Below, piece by piece: positions 1 to 13,711 of a stretch of 64,000 bases of DNA (the stretch's first letter is position 1; each line of letters begins with the position of its first letter). The stretch is from Pectinophora gossypiella (taxonomy: Eukaryota > Arthropoda > Insecta > Lepidoptera > Gelechiidae): NCBI RefSeq assembly GCF_024362695.1, contig NW_026063280.1, forward strand, positions 1 through 64,000, read 5' to 3'. The notes beneath the pieces were generated by a model that was not told the DNA's origin, searched no databases, and saw nothing but the letters and a program-made list of their open reading frames with translations. The position numbers were made by a program, and so were the translations under genes.

Positions 1-532
1 ATTTTGTTTTTTTTTACCCGCGATAAAATTTGACCAAGAGTTTATTAGGTTTGGTTAAAAAAGAATCGTTCCAGGAGCGATAGTTTTCCCAGGCCGTAGG
101 GTGCTGCCCTGATGCGGAGCAGTTTTTGTAGGTCGGGAAGTATTACCATATTCAACTCGACGTTTTGATCACACTTCCCATACATTATTTTTACGCCCGA
201 GACATTTTCTGGAAAAACAAAATTTTGTATGGCGGCCATCTTGTTTTTCCGCCATTTTGATTTTTTTTCACCCACGATAAAATTTGACCAAGAATTAAAT
301 AGGTTTTGTGAAAAAAGAATCGTTCCAGGTGCGATAGTTTTGCCAGGCCGTAGGGTGTCCCTGATGCGGAGCAGTTTTCCAAGATCTGGAAGTTTTTCCA
401 TACTCACCGGAAGATCTTGATCACCCCCCATACATCACTTTTACCCCCCGACGCTCCTTCTGGGAGAACAACCCTGTCAGTCAGTCAGTGAGTCAGTCAG
501 TCAGTCAGTGGGTTTGTAGCTATATATATAAA

Positions 533-1622
533 CTAGATGTCGCGTGGTTCGCTCGCAGCAAGCTGCTCGCGTGTCTTGTTTTCCCGCCATTTTTTTACCG
601 CGATAGAATTTGACCAAGACTTGAATAGGTCTCGTGAAATCAAAAAAGTTCTAGAAGCTATAGTTTTGCCAGGCCGTAGGGTGACCCTGATGCGGAGCAG
701 TTTTCAAAGATGAGGTTCCGAACAAATCCCCACACATAAATTTTACCCCCGAGGCATTTTCGGGAAAAACGAAAATTTTGTATGGCGGCCATCTTGTTTT
801 TCGGCCATTTTGTTTTTTTTTCATCGGCGATAAAATTTGACCAAGACTTTAATAGGCTTCGTGAAAACAAAAAAGTTCCAGGTGTGATACTTTTGCCAGG
901 CCGTAGGGTGTCTTCCTCATGCGGAGCAGTTTCTGAAGATAGAGAAGTATTTCCATACTCGACAAGACACTCCGATCACATTCCTATACATCATTTTTAC
1001 CCCCGATGCATTTTCAGGAAAAACGAAAATTTTGTATGGCGGCCATCTTGATTTTCCGCCATTTTGGTTTTTTTTCACCGGCGATTGGATTTGACCAAGA
1101 TTTAAATACGTTGTGCGAAAAAATCATTGATCCAGGTGCGATAGGTTAGCCAGGCCGTAGGGTGTCTCCCTGATGCGGAGCAGTTTGCGAAGATCGAGCA
1201 GTTTTTCCATAGTCAACGGGATGTTCCGATTACAACCCCATTCACAGTTTTTACCAACGAGGCATTTTTTCAAAAAACGAAATTTTGTATGGCGGCCATC
1301 TTGTTTTTCGGCCATTTTGTTTTTTTTTACCCACAATAGAATTTGACCAAGATTTAAATAGGTTGTGCGAAAAAAAAATTGATCTAGGTATAATAGTTGC
1401 GCCAGACTGTAGGGTGTCTCCCTGATGCGGAGCAGTTTTCCAAGATCTGGAAGTTTTCCCATACTCACCGGGAGATCCAGATCACACCCCCCATACATCA
1501 TTTTGACCCCCGACGCTCCTTCTGGGAGAACAACCCTGTCAGTGAGTCAGTCAGTCAGTCAGTGAGTCAGTCAGTGGGTTTGTAGCTATATATAATATAA
1601 TAAATAAATATAAATATAATAA
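533..1622 (-). mobile_element. Helitron-like block B1 (~1090 bp)
   Basis: The CTAG end is at 533-536, followed by the palindromic GCAGCAAGCTGC segment, four monomers and the GTCA microsatellite junction at about 1540-1580. The next junction carries CAAG instead of CTAG. Length matches blocks at 10669-11754 and 60704-61789. Confidence 0.5.
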
Positions 1623-2417
1623 CAAGACGTCGCGTGGTTCGCGAGCAGCAAGCTGCTCGCGTGTCCTGTATTAGTTCGAAGCTTTGTATGGCTGCCATCT
1701 TGTTTTCGTGAAATCAAAAAAGTTCTAGGTGCTATAGTTTTGCCAGGCCGTAGGGTGTCTCCTTGATGCGGAACAGTTTTCCAAGATGACGTTCCGATCA
1801 CACCCCTATACATCATTCTTACACCCGAGACATTTTCTGGGAAAACAAAAATTTATATGGCGGCCATCTTGTTTTTCGGCCATTTTGTTTTTTTTTTTCT
1901 CCGGCAATAAAATTTGACTAAGATTTTAATAGGTATCGTGAAAACAAAAATGTTCCAGGTGCGATAGTTTCGCCAGGCCTTAGGGTGTCTCCTTGATGCG
2001 GAGCAGTTTTTGAAGGTCGGGAAGTATTTCCATACTCAACATGACATTTTGATCACATCCTTCTTACATCATATTTACCCCCGAGGCAGTTTCGAGAAAA
2101 ACGAAAATTTTGTATGGCGGCCATCTTGTTTTTCCGCCATTTTGTTTTTTTTTTCAACGGCAATTAAATTTGACCAAGATTTAAATAGGTATCGTGAAAA
2201 CTAAAAAGTTCCACGTGCGATAGTTTCACCAGGCCGTAGGGTGTCTCCCTGATGCGGAGCAGTTTTCCAAGATGACTTTCCGATCACACCCCTATACATC
2301 ATTTTACCTCTGAGACATTTTCTGGAAAAACAATAATTTGTATGGCGGCCATCTTGTTTTTCGGCCATTTTGTTTTTTTTTCACGGGCGATAAAAATTGA
2401 CTAAGATTTTATAGGTT

Positions 2418-2688
2418 TGGTGGCGACGGGCGACTGACTGACTGACTGAGATGCTAGCGGGCGCGGGGGGGAATGTGTGCGGGGGGCACGGGCGGCCGAA
2501 CGCCCGTGGAACGCGACGTAAGCGCGGCGTCTGCGCGGCGTTCACGCAGCGCTTGTGCGGCGCTGGACAACGCGAAGCCCGCGCCCCGCAGACGGTGCGC
2601 TGACGCGACGTCCGCGCCGCGCCGACGCCGGCAGCACGCTCAGGAAACGCGTACGCTCGGCCAACGCCCAATGTGGGGGCAGCCTTAA
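2418..2688. repeat. GC-rich insertion inside the left array
   Basis: A block of about 270 bp with very high GC content and many CpG dinucleotides interrupts an AT-rich monomer after 'ttataggtttggtgg' and ends at 'gggggcagccttaatt'. It begins with a GACT microsatellite. No protein, tRNA or clear inverted repeats were recognised. It is probably a short GC-rich MITE or SINE-like insertion; identity is unknown. Confidence 0.5.
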
Positions 2689-4429
2689 TTAGGTTTTGCT
2701 AAAAAAAAATTGATCCAGGTATAATAGTTGCGCCAGACTGTAGGGTGTCACCCTGATGCGGAGCAGTTTTCCTAGATGACGTTCCGATAACACCCCTATA
2801 CATCGTTTTTACACCCGAGACATTTTCTGGACAAACAAAAATTTGTATGGCGGCCATCTTGTTTTTCGGCCATTTTGTTTTTTTTTTTCACCGGCGATAA
2901 AATTTGACCAAGATTTTATTAGGTTTGGTGAAAAAAGAATCGTTCCAGGAGCGATAGTTTTCCCAGGCCGAAGGGTGCCGCCCTGATGCGGAGCAGTTTT
3001 TGAAGGTCGGGAAGTATTTCCATACTCAATATGACATTTTGATCTCATCCCTCTTACATCATATTCACCCGAGCCATTTTCGAGAAAAACGAAAATTTTG
3101 TATGGCGGCCATCTTGTTTTTCCGCTATTTTTTTACCGCGATAGAATTTGACCAAGACTTGAATAGGTCTCGTGAAATCTAAAAATTTCTAGGTGCTATA
3201 GTTTTGCCAGGCCGTAGGGTGTCTCCCTGATGCGGAGCAGTTTTCAAAGATGACGTTCCGATCACACCCCCAATACATCATGTATACCCCCGAGGCATTT
3301 TCGGGAAAAACAAAATTTTGTATGGCGGCCATCTTGCTTTTCCGCCATTTTGATTTTTTTTCACTGGCGATAAAATTTGACCAAGGTTTAAATAAGGTTT
3401 ATGAAAAAAAAATTGGTACAGGTGTGATAGTTTTGCCAGGCCGTAGGGTGTCTCCCTGATGCGGAGCAGTTTTTCAAGATCGAGAAGTACTTCCATACTC
3501 AACAGGTTGTTCCAATTACAATTCCATACACAGTTTTTACCTCCGAGACATTTTCTGGAAAAACAAAATTTTGTATGGCGGCCATCTTGTTTTTCCGCCA
3601 TTTTGATTTTTTTTCACCGGCGACTGAATTTGACCAAGATTTTAATAGGCTTGGTGGAAAAAATAATGTTCTGGGTGCGATAGTTTGGCCAGGCCGTAGG
3701 GTGTCTCCCTGATGCGGAGCAGTTTTCCAAGATCTGGAAGTTTTCCCATACTCACCGGGAGGTTCCGATCACACCCTTCATACATCATTTTTACCCCCCG
3801 ACGCTCCTTCTGGGAGAACAACTATGTCAGTCAGTCAATAGGTACATGGGTTTGTAGCTATATATAATATAACTAGATGTCGCGTGGTTCGCTCGCAGCA
3901 AGCGGCTCGCGTGTCTTGTTTTCCCGCCATTTTTTTACCGCGATAGAATTTGACCAAGACTTGAATAGGTCTCGTGAAATCAAAAAAGTTCTAGGTGCTA
4001 TAGTTTTGCCAGGCCGTAGGGTGACCGCTGATGCGGAGCAGTTTTCCAAGATGACGTTCCGATCACACCCCTATGCATATTTTTTGACCTTGAGGAATTT
4101 TCTAGAAAAACAAAATTTTGAATGGCGGCCATCTTGTTTTTCCGCCATTTTGTTTTTTTTTTCACTGGGTTAAAATTTGACCAAGAATTAAATAGGTTTC
4201 GTGAAAACAAAAACGGTCCAGATGCGATAGTTTCGCCAGGCCGTAGGGTGCCGGCCTGATGCGGAGCAGTTTTCAAAGATCGAGAAGTATTTCCATACTC
4301 TTCAATATGTTTCGATCAAAACCCTCAGACATCATTTTACTCCTGAAGCATTTTCGGAAAAAACAAATATTTATATGGCGGCCATCTTGTTTTTCCGCCA
4401 TTTTGTTTTTTTTTCACCGGCGATTGGAT

Positions 4430-5943
4430 TTGACCAAGATTTAAATAGGTTTCGTGAAAAATTTATTGCTCCATGTTTTATAGTTTTGCCAGGACGTAGG
4501 ATGTTCCCTGATGCGGAGCAGTTTTTCAAGATCGAGCAGTATTGAAATACTCAACATGACTATCCGATCACATCCCTATACATCATTTTTACCCCCGAGG
4601 CATTTTCAGGAAGAACGAAAAATTTGTATGGCGGCCATCTTGATTTTCCGCCATTTTGATTTTTTTCACCGGCAACTAAATTTGACTAAGATTTAAATAG
4701 GTTTCGTGAAAAAAATATTGCTCCAGGTATTATAGTTTTACCAGGCCGTAGGGTGTCTCCCTGATGCGGAGCAGTTATTCAAGATCAAGCAGTATTGAAA
4801 TACTCAATATGACGATCCGATCACATCCCTATACATAATTTTTACCTTCGAGGCATTTTCGGGAAAAACGAAAATTTTGTATGGCGGCCATCTTGTTTTT
4901 CCGCCATTTTGGTTTTTTGTCACGGTGATTGGATTTGACCAAGATTTAAATACGTTGTGCGAAAAAATCATTGTTCCAGGTGCGATAGGTTAGCCAGGCC
5001 GTAGGGTGTCTCCCTGATGCGGAGCAGTTTTTCAAGATCGAGAAAAATTTCCATAGTCAACGGGATGTTCCAATTACTACCCCATACACAGTTTTTACCA
5101 ACGAAACATTTTCTGGAAAAACAAACTTTTGTATGGCGGCCATCTTGTTTTTCCGCCATTTTGTTTTTTTTTCACCGGCGATTGGATTTGACCAAGATTT
5201 AAATAGGTTTCGTGAAAAATTTATTGCTCCATGTTTTATAGTTTTGCCAGGACGTAGGATGTCTCCCTGATGCGGAGCAGGTTTTCAAGATCGAGCAGTA
5301 TTGAAATACTCAACATGACTATCCGATCACATCCCTATACATCATTTTTACCCCCGAGGCATTTTCAGGAAGAACGAAAAATTTGTATGGCGGCCATCTT
5401 GATTTTCCGCCATTTTGATTTTTTTCACCGGCAACTAAATTTGACTAAGATTTAAATAGGTTTCGTGAAAAAAATATTGCTCCAGGTATTATAGTTTTGC
5501 CAGGCCGTAGGGTGTCTCCTGATGCGGAGCAGTTATTCAAGATCAAGCAGTATTGAAATACTCAATATGACGATCCGATCACATCCCTATACATAATTTT
5601 TACCTTCGAGGCATTTTCGGGAAAAACGAAAATTTTGTATGGCGGCCATCTTGTTTTTCCGCCATTTTGGTTTTTTTTCACCTGATTGGATTTGACCAAG
5701 ATTTAAATACGTTGTGCGAAAAAATCATTGTTCCAGGTGCGATAGGTTAGCCAGGCCGTAGGGTGTCTCCCTGATGCGGAGCAGTTTTTCAAGATCGAGA
5801 AAAATTTCCATAGTCAACGGGATGTTCCAATTACTACCCCATACACAGTTTTTACCAACGAAACATTTTCTGGAAAAACAAACTTTTGTATGGCGGCCAT
5901 CTTGTTTTTCCGCCATTTTGATTTTTTTTCACCCACAACAGAA
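4430..5943. repeat. Recent tandem duplication of a ~757-bp three-monomer segment
   Basis: The segment at about 4430-5186 is repeated almost exactly at about 5187-5943, offset by 757-759 bp. Both copies share private variants such as 'aggacgtaggatgt', 'atgactatccgatc' and 'aacatttgttccaat'-type changes in the same order, while neighbouring monomers differ much more. This marks a recent unequal exchange or replication slippage within the array. Confidence 0.75.
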
Positions 5944-8900
5944 TTTGACCAAGATTTAAATAGGTTTCGTGAAAAAAGAATCATTCCAGGTGCGATAGTT
6001 GCGCCAGGCCGTAGGGTCTCTCCCTGATGCGGAGCAGTTTTCCAAGATCTGGAAGTTTTCCCATACTCACCGGGAGATCCAGATCACTTTTCTCATACAT
6101 TATTTTTACCCCCCGACGCTCCTTCTGGGAGAACAACTATGTCAGTCAGTCAGCCAGTCAATAGGTACATGGGTTTGTAGCTATATATAATATAATAATA
6201 ATAATAATAACTAGATGTCGCGTGGTTCGCGCGCAGCAAGCTGCTCGCGTGTCTTGTTTCCCGCCATTTTTTTACCGCGATAGAATTTGACCAAGACTTG
6301 AATAGGTCTCGTGAAATCTAAAAAGTTCTTGGTGCTATAGTTTTGCCAGGCCGTAGGGTGTCTCCCTGATGCGGAGCAGTTTTCCAAGATGACGTTCCGA
6401 TCACACCCCTATACATATTTTTTGACCTTGAGGAATTTTCTAGAAAAACAAAATTATGTATGGCGGCCATCTTGTTTTTTTTTTTCACCGGCGATAAAAT
6501 TTGACGAAGATTTAAATAGTTTTTGTGAAAACAAAAAAGGTCCAGATGCGATAGTTCCACCAGGCCGTAGGGTGCCGCCCTGATGCGGAGCAGCTTTTAA
6601 AGATCGAGAAGTATTTCCATACTCCACAAGACGTTCCGATTACAACCCTATACACAGTTATTTTCCCGAGACATTTTCTAGAAAAACATTTTTTTTTATG
6701 GCGGCCATCTTGTTTTTCCGCCATTTTGATATTTTTTCACCGGTGATGGAATTTGACCAAGATTTAAATAGATTTTGTGGATGAAAATTGGTTTAGATAC
6801 GATAGCTATGCCAGGACATAGGGTGCCGCCCTGATGCGGAGCAGCTTTCCAAGATCGAGAAGTATATCCATACTCAACAAGACGTTCCGATTACATCCCC
6901 ATACATAATTTTTACCACCGAGACATTTTATGAAAAATCAAAATTTTGTATGGCGGCCATCTTGTTTTTCCGCCATTTTGATTTTTTTACACTCACGATA
7001 GAATTTGACCAAAATTTAAATAGGTTTTGTGAAAAAAATATTGTTCTAGGTTTTATAGTTTTGCCAGGCCGTAGGGTGTCTCCCTGATGCGGAGCAGTTA
7101 TCGAAAACCAAGAAGTATTTTCAAACTCAACATGATGTTCCGATCTCAACCCTATACATCATTTTTACCCCCGAGGCATTTTCAGGAAAAATGAAAAATT
7201 TGTATGGCGGCCATCTTGATATTCCGCCATTTTGATTTTTTTTCGTCAGCAATAAAATTTGACCAAGATTTTAAAGAGTTTTGTGAAAAAATAATCGTTC
7301 CAGGTGCGATAGTTTTGCCAGGCCGTAGGGTGTCTCCCTGATGCGGAGCAGTTTTCTAAAATCTAGAAGTTTTCCCATAATCTCTGGGAGGTCCAGATCA
7401 CACCCCCATACACAATTTTTAGCCCGAGACATTTTCTGGGAAAACAAATTTTTGTATGGCGGCCATCTTGTTTTTCCGCCATTTTGATTTTTTTTAGCAG
7501 GCATTGGATTTAACCACAATTTAAATATGTTTCGCGAATAAAAAATTGCTCCAGGTTTTATAGTTTTGCCAGGCCGTAGGGTGTCTCCCTGATGCGGAGC
7601 AGTTTCTGAAGATCGAGACAAATTTTTATACTCAAAAAGACGTTCCGATTACAACCCCATACACAGTTTTTACCTCCAAGATATTTTCTGGAAAAACAAA
7701 ATTTTGTATGGCGGCCATCTTGTTTTTCCGCCATTTTGATTTTTTTTCACCGACAATAGAATTTGACCAAGATTTAAATAGATTTTGCGAAAAAAATATT
7801 TAACCAGGTATTATAGTTGCGCCAGACTGTAAGGTGTCTCCCTGATGCGGAGCAGTTTTCCAAGATTTGGGATTTTTCCCATACTCACCGGGAGGTCTTG
7901 ATCACACCCCCAATACATCATTTTGACCCCCCGACCCTCCTTCTGGGAGAACAATTATGTCAGTGAGTGAGTCAGTCAGTCAGTCAGTGGGTTTGTAGCT
8001 ATATATATTATAATAATAATAACTAGATGTCGCGTGGTTCGCTCGCAGCAAGCTGCTCGCGGGTCTTGTTTTCCCGCCATTTTTTTACGCGATAGAATTT
8101 GACCAAGACTTGAATAAGTCTCGTGAAATCAAAAAAGTTCTAGGTGCTATAGTTTTGCCAGGCCGTAGGGTGACCCCTGATGCGGAGCAGTTTTCCAAGA
8201 TGACGTTCCGATCACACCCAATACATCATTTTTACCTCTGAGACATTTTCTGGAAAAACAAAAATTTGTATGGCGGCCATCTTGTTTTTCGGCCATTTTG
8301 TTTTTTTTTCACTGGCGATAAAATTTGACCAAGACTTTAATAGGCTTCGTGAAAACAAAAAAGTTCCAGGTGCGATAGTTTCACCAGGCTGTAGGGTGTC
8401 TCCCTGATGCGGAGCAGCTTTAGAAGATCGAAAAGTATTTCCATACTCAACATGATGTTTCTATGACATTCCTATACATCATTTTTACCCCGAGGCATTT
8501 TCTGGAAAAACGAAAATTTTGTATGGCGGCCATCTTGTTTTTCCGCCATTTTGATTTTTTTTCAACGGTGATAAAATTTGACCAAGATTTAAATAGGTTT
8601 TGTGAAAAAAATATTGCTCCAGGTTTTATAGTTTTGCCAGGCCGTAGGGTGTCTCCCTGATGCGGAGCAGTTTTTCAAGATCGAGCAGTATTGAAATACT
8701 CAACATGACAATCCGATCACATTCCTATACATCATTTTTACCTCCGAGGCATTTTTAGGAAAAACGAAAAATTTATATGGCGGCCATCTTGAATTTCCGC
8801 CATTTTGATTTTTTTTCAACTACAATTAAAATTGACCAAGATTTTAAAAAGCTTGGTGGAAAAAATAATGTTCTAGGTGCGATAGTTTGGCTAGGCCGTA

Positions 8901-11900
8901 GGGTGTCTCCCTGATGCGGAGCAGTTTTTGAAGATCAAGAAGCATTTCCGTACTCCACGTCACCTTCCGATTACAACCCTATGCACAGTTTTGACCTTCG
9001 AGACATTTTCTGGAAAAACAATTTTTTGTATGGCGGCCATCTTGTTTTTCCGCCATTTTGATTTTTTTTCACCCACAATAGAATTTGACCAAGATTTAAA
9101 TAGGTTTTGCGAAAAAAATTTGACCCAGGTATAATAGTTGCGCCAGACTGTAGGGTGTCTCCCTGATGCGGAGCAGTTTTCCAAGATCTAGAAGTTTTCC
9201 CATACTCACCGGGAGATCCAGATCACACCCTCCATACATCATTTTCACCCCCCGACGCTCCTTCTGGGAGAACAATTATGTCAGTGAGTGAGTGAGTCAG
9301 TCAGTCAGTCAGTCAGTCAGTGGGTTTGTAGCTATATATAGTATAACTAGATGTCGCGTGGTTCGCTCGCAGCAAGCTGCTCGCGTGTCTTGTTTTACCG
9401 CCATTTTTTTACCGCGATAGAATTTGACCAAGACTTAAATAGGTGTCGTGAAATCAAAAAAGTTCTAGGTGCTATAGTTTTGCCAGGCCGTAGGGTGTCT
9501 CCCTGATGCGGAGCAGTTTTCCAAGATGACGTTCCGATAACACCCCTATACATCGTTTTTACACCCGAGACATTTTCTGGACAAACAAAAATTTGTATGG
9601 CGGCCATCTTGTTTTTCGGCCATTTTGTTTTTTTTTTCACCGGCGATAAAATTAAACCAAGATTTTATTAGGTTTGGTGAAAAAAGAATCGTTCCAGGAG
9701 CGATAGTTTTCCCAGGCCGTAAGGTGCCGCCCTGCTGCGGAGCAGTTTTTGAAGGTCGGGAAGTATTTCCATACTCAATATGACATTTTGATCTCATCCC
9801 TCTTACATCATATTCACCCCGAGGCATTTTCGAGAAAAACGAAAATTTTGTATGGCGGCCATCATGTTTTTCCGCCATTTTGTTTTTTTTCACCGGCGAT
9901 AAAATTTGACCAGGATTTAAATAGGTATCGTGAAAACAAAAAAGTCCTAGGTGCGATAGTTTCGCCAGGCTGTAGGGTGTCTCCCTGATGCGGAGTAGCT
10001 TTCGAAGATCGAAAAGTATTTCCATACTCAACATGATGTTTCGATCACATTCCTCATACATCATTTTCACCCCCGAGGCATTTTCGGGAAAAACGAAAAT
10101 TTTGTATAGCGGCCATCTTGTTCTTTCGCCATTTTGGTTTTTTTTCACCGGGGATTGGATTTGACCAAGATTTAAATATGTTTCGCGAAAGAAAAATTGC
10201 TCTAGGTTTTATAGTTTTACCAGGCCGTAGGGTGTCTCCCTGAAGCGGAGCAGTTTTTCAAGATCGAGCAGTATTGAAATACTCAACATGACGATCCGAT
10301 CACATCCCTATACATTATTTCTACCCTCGAGGCATTTTCAGGAAAAACGAAAATTTTGTATGGCGGCCATCTTGTTTTTCCGCCATTTTGGTTTTTTTTC
10401 ACCGGGGATTGGATTTGACCAAGATTTAAATAGGTTTCGTGAAAACAGAAAAGTTCCAGATGCGATAGTTTTGCCAGGCCGTAGGGTGTCTCCCTGATGC
10501 GGAGCAGTTTTCCAAGATCTGGAAGTTTTCCCATACTCACCGAAAGATCTTGATCAAACCCCTTATACATCATTTTTACCCCCCGACGCTCCTTCTGGGA
10601 GAACAACTATGTCAGTCAGTCAGTCAGTGGGTTTGTAGCTATATATAATATAATAATAATAATAATAACTAGATGTCGCGTGGTTCGCACGCAGCAAGCT
10701 GCTCGCGTGTCTTGTTTTCCCGCCATTTTTTTACCGCGATAGAATTTGACCAAGACTAAAATAGGTCTCGTGAAATCAAAAAAGTTCTAGGTGCTATAGT
10801 TTTGCCAGGCCGTAGGGTGTCTCCCTGATGCGCAGCAGTTTTCCAAGATGACGTTCCGATCACACCCCAATACATCATTTTTACCTCTGAGACATTTTCT
10901 GGAAAAACAAAAATTTGTATGGCGGCCATCTTGTTTTTCCGCCATTTTGATATTTTACCACCAGAGAATAGATTTGACCAAGATTTAAATAGGTTTTGTG
11001 AAAAAACAATCGTTCCAGGTGCGATAGTTTTGTCAGGCCGTAGGGTGTCTCCCTGATGCGGAGCAGGTTTTCAAGGTCGAGAAGTATTTCCATACTCAAC
11101 AATACGTTCCGATTACACCCCCATACACAGTTTTTACCCACGACACATTTTCTGGAAAAATCAAATTTTGTATGGCGGCCATCTTGATTTTCCGCCATTT
11201 TGATTTTTTTTCACCCACAATAGAATTTGACCAAGATTTAAATAGGTTTTGCGAAAAAAAAATTGATCCAGATGTGATAGTTTTTCCAGGCCGTAGGGTG
11301 TCTCTCTGATGCGGAGCAGGTTTTCAAGATCGAGAAGTATTTCCATACTCAACTTGACGTTTCGATCACACCTCCCATACATAATTTTTACACCCGAGGC
11401 ATTTTAAAAAAAAAAAACAAAATTTTGTATGGCGGCCATCTTGTTTTTCCGCCATTTTGTTTTTTTTTCACCCACAATAAAATTTGACCAAGATTTAAAT
11501 AGGTTCTGTGAAAAAAGAATCGTTCCAGGTGCGATAGTTGCGCCAGGCCGTAGGGTCTCTCCCTGATGCGGAGCAGTTTTCCAAGATCTGGAAGTTTTCC
11601 CATACTCATCGGAAGATCTTGATCACACCCCCCATACATCATTTTTACCCCCCGGCGCTCCTTCTGGGAGAACAACCCTGTCAGTGAGTCAGTGAGTCAG
11701 TCAGTCAGTGGGTTTGTAGCTTTATATAATATAATATATATATATATATATATACTAGATGTCGCGTGGTTCGCTCGCAGCAAGCTGCTCGCGTGTCCTG
11801 TATTAGTTCGAAGCTATGTATGGCGGCCATCTTGTTTTCCCGCCATTTTTTTACCGCGATAGAATTTGACCAAGACTTGAATAGGTCTCGTGAAATCAAA

Positions 11901-13610
11901 AAAGTTCTAGGTGCTATAGTTTTGCCAGGCTGTAGGGTGACCCCTGATGCGGAGCAGTTTTCCAAGATGACGTTTCGATCACACCCCAATACATCATTTT
12001 TACCTCGTGAGACATTTTCTGGAAAAACAAAAATTTGTATGGCGGCCATCTTGTTTTTCGGCCATTTTGTTTTTTTTCACTGGCGATAAAATTTGACCAA
12101 GACTTTAATAGGCTTCGTGAAAACAAAAAAGTTCCAGGTGCGATAGTTTCGCCAGGCTGTAGGGTGTCTCCCTGATGCGGAGCAGCTTTCGAAGATCGAA
12201 AAGTATTTCCATACTCAACATGATGTTTCGATCATATTCCTCATACATCATTTTTACCCCCGAGGCATTTTCTGGAAAAACGAAAATTTCGTATGGCGGC
12301 CATCTTGTTTTTCCGCCATTTTGGTTTTTTTTCACCGGGGATTGAATTTGACCAAGATTTAAATAGGTTTCGTGAAAAAAATATTGCTCTAGGTTTTATA
12401 GTTTTGCCAGGCCGTAGGGTGTCTCCCTGATGCGGAGCAGTTTTTCAAGATCGAGCAGTACTGAAATACTCAACATGACGATCCGATCACATCCCTATAC
12501 ATCATTTTTACCCTCGAGGCATTTTCAGGAAAAACGAAAATTTTGTATGGCGGCCATCTTGTTTTTCCGCCATTTTGTTTTTTTTTCACCAGGGATTGGA
12601 TTTGACCAAGATTTAAATATGTTTCGCGAAAGAAAAATTGCTCCAGGTTTTATAGTTTCGCCAGGCTGTAGGGTGTCTCCCTGATGCAGAGCAGATTTCA
12701 AAGATCGAGAAGTACTTCCATACTCAACATTACATTCCGATTACACCCCTATACATTCTTTTTACCTCTAAGACATTTTTCTGAAAAAACAAAATTTTGT
12801 ATGGCGGCCATCTTGTTTTGGCGCCATTTTGATTTTTTTTCAACGACGATAAAATTTGACCAAGATTTAAATACATTGTGCGAAAAAAACATTGATCCAC
12901 ATGTGATAGGTTTGCCAGGCCGTAGGTTGTCTCCCTGATGCGGAGCAGGTTTTCAAGATCAAGAAGTATTTCCATACTCAACAATACGTTCCGATTACAC
13001 CCCCATACACAGTTTTTACCCACGAGACATTTTTCTGGAAAAATAAAATTTTGTATGGCGGCCATCTTGTTTTTCCGCCATTTTGATTTTTTTTTTACCG
13101 GCGATTGGATTTGACCAAGATTTAAATAGGTTCTGTGAAAAAATAATCGTTCCAGGTGCGATAGTTTTGCCAGGCCGTAGGGTGTCTCCCTGATGCGGAG
13201 CAGTTTTTGAAGATCGAGAAGTATTTCCATACTCAACAAGACGTTCCGATCACACCCCCATACATAATTTTTAGCCCCGAGACATTTTCTGGAAAAATAA
13301 AATTTTGTATGGCGGCCATCTTGTTTTTCCGCCATTTTGATTTTTTTTTACTCACGATAGAATTTGACCAAGATTTAAATAGGTTTTGCGGAAAAAAAAT
13401 TGATCCAGGTATAATAGTTTTGCCAGACTGTAGGGTGTCTCCCTGATGCGGAGCAGTTTTCCAAGATCTGGAAGTTTTCCCATACTCACCGGGAGATCCA
13501 GATCACTTTTCTCATACATTATTTTTACCCCCCGACGCTCCTTCTGGGAGAACAATTATGTCAGTGAGTCAGTCAGTCAGTCAGTACATGGGTTTGTAGC
13601 TATATAAAAT

Positions 13611-13711
13611 AGTAGTAGTATATTATTGGGCATTCTGCCCCACCTATCGTTCGCTCTGCTCACGACCGTTCGCTGCGCTCACTTAGGTGGGTGGAATGCC
13701 CAATAATATAA
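13611..13711 (+). repeat. Polinton left terminal inverted repeat
   Basis: This 101-bp repeat is identical, in inverted orientation, to 30276-30376. It starts AGTAGTAGTATATTATTGGG. It is itself a long imperfect palindrome (ATTATTGGGCATTC at one side, GAATGCCCAATAAT at the other), with an internal direct repeat of CGTTCGCT-GCTCAC in the loop. The left flank is array DNA ('gtagctatataaaat'). Confidence 0.95.

Larger units (their letters stand above)
1..13610 (-). repeat. Tandem array of ~250-bp monomers in Helitron-like blocks (left array)
   Basis: About 50 diverged monomers follow one another, each with a core carrying GGCGGCCATCTTG, then a CCGCCATTTTG core, a T-run, 'aatttgaccaagattt', 'gccaggccgtagggtg' and 'ctgatgcggagcag'. 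Blocks are separated by a junction module: 'ctccttctgggagaacaa', a GTCA/GTGA microsatellite, 'gggtttgtagctatata', a TA/TAA microsatellite, then CTAGATGTCGCGTGG and a GC-rich palindrome. CTAG junctions are at 533, 3873, 6211, 8023, 9347, 10669 and 11755, with a mutated one near 1623. Block lengths are about 1090, 2250, 2338, 1812, 1324, 1322 and 1086 bp, so blocks differ by whole monomers. Read on the minus strand, each block ends in a GC-rich hairpin and CTAG|T, the 3' end expected of a Helitron. Many short open frames recur here but drift with the monomers and are not genes. Confidence 0.85.

Noticed and set aside
2381..2688. Arg/Ala/Pro-rich frames in the GC-rich insert
   Set aside because: High GC content alone keeps several frames open; composition is non-protein-like and nothing is recognised.
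45..13555. Many 60-200 codon frames on both strands of the left array, with recurring peptides such as MAAILFFRHFDFF and LRIRETPYGLAKL
   Set aside because: They repeat with the DNA monomer, occur on both strands, change frame between units and have no independent conservation. They are translations of repeat DNA.
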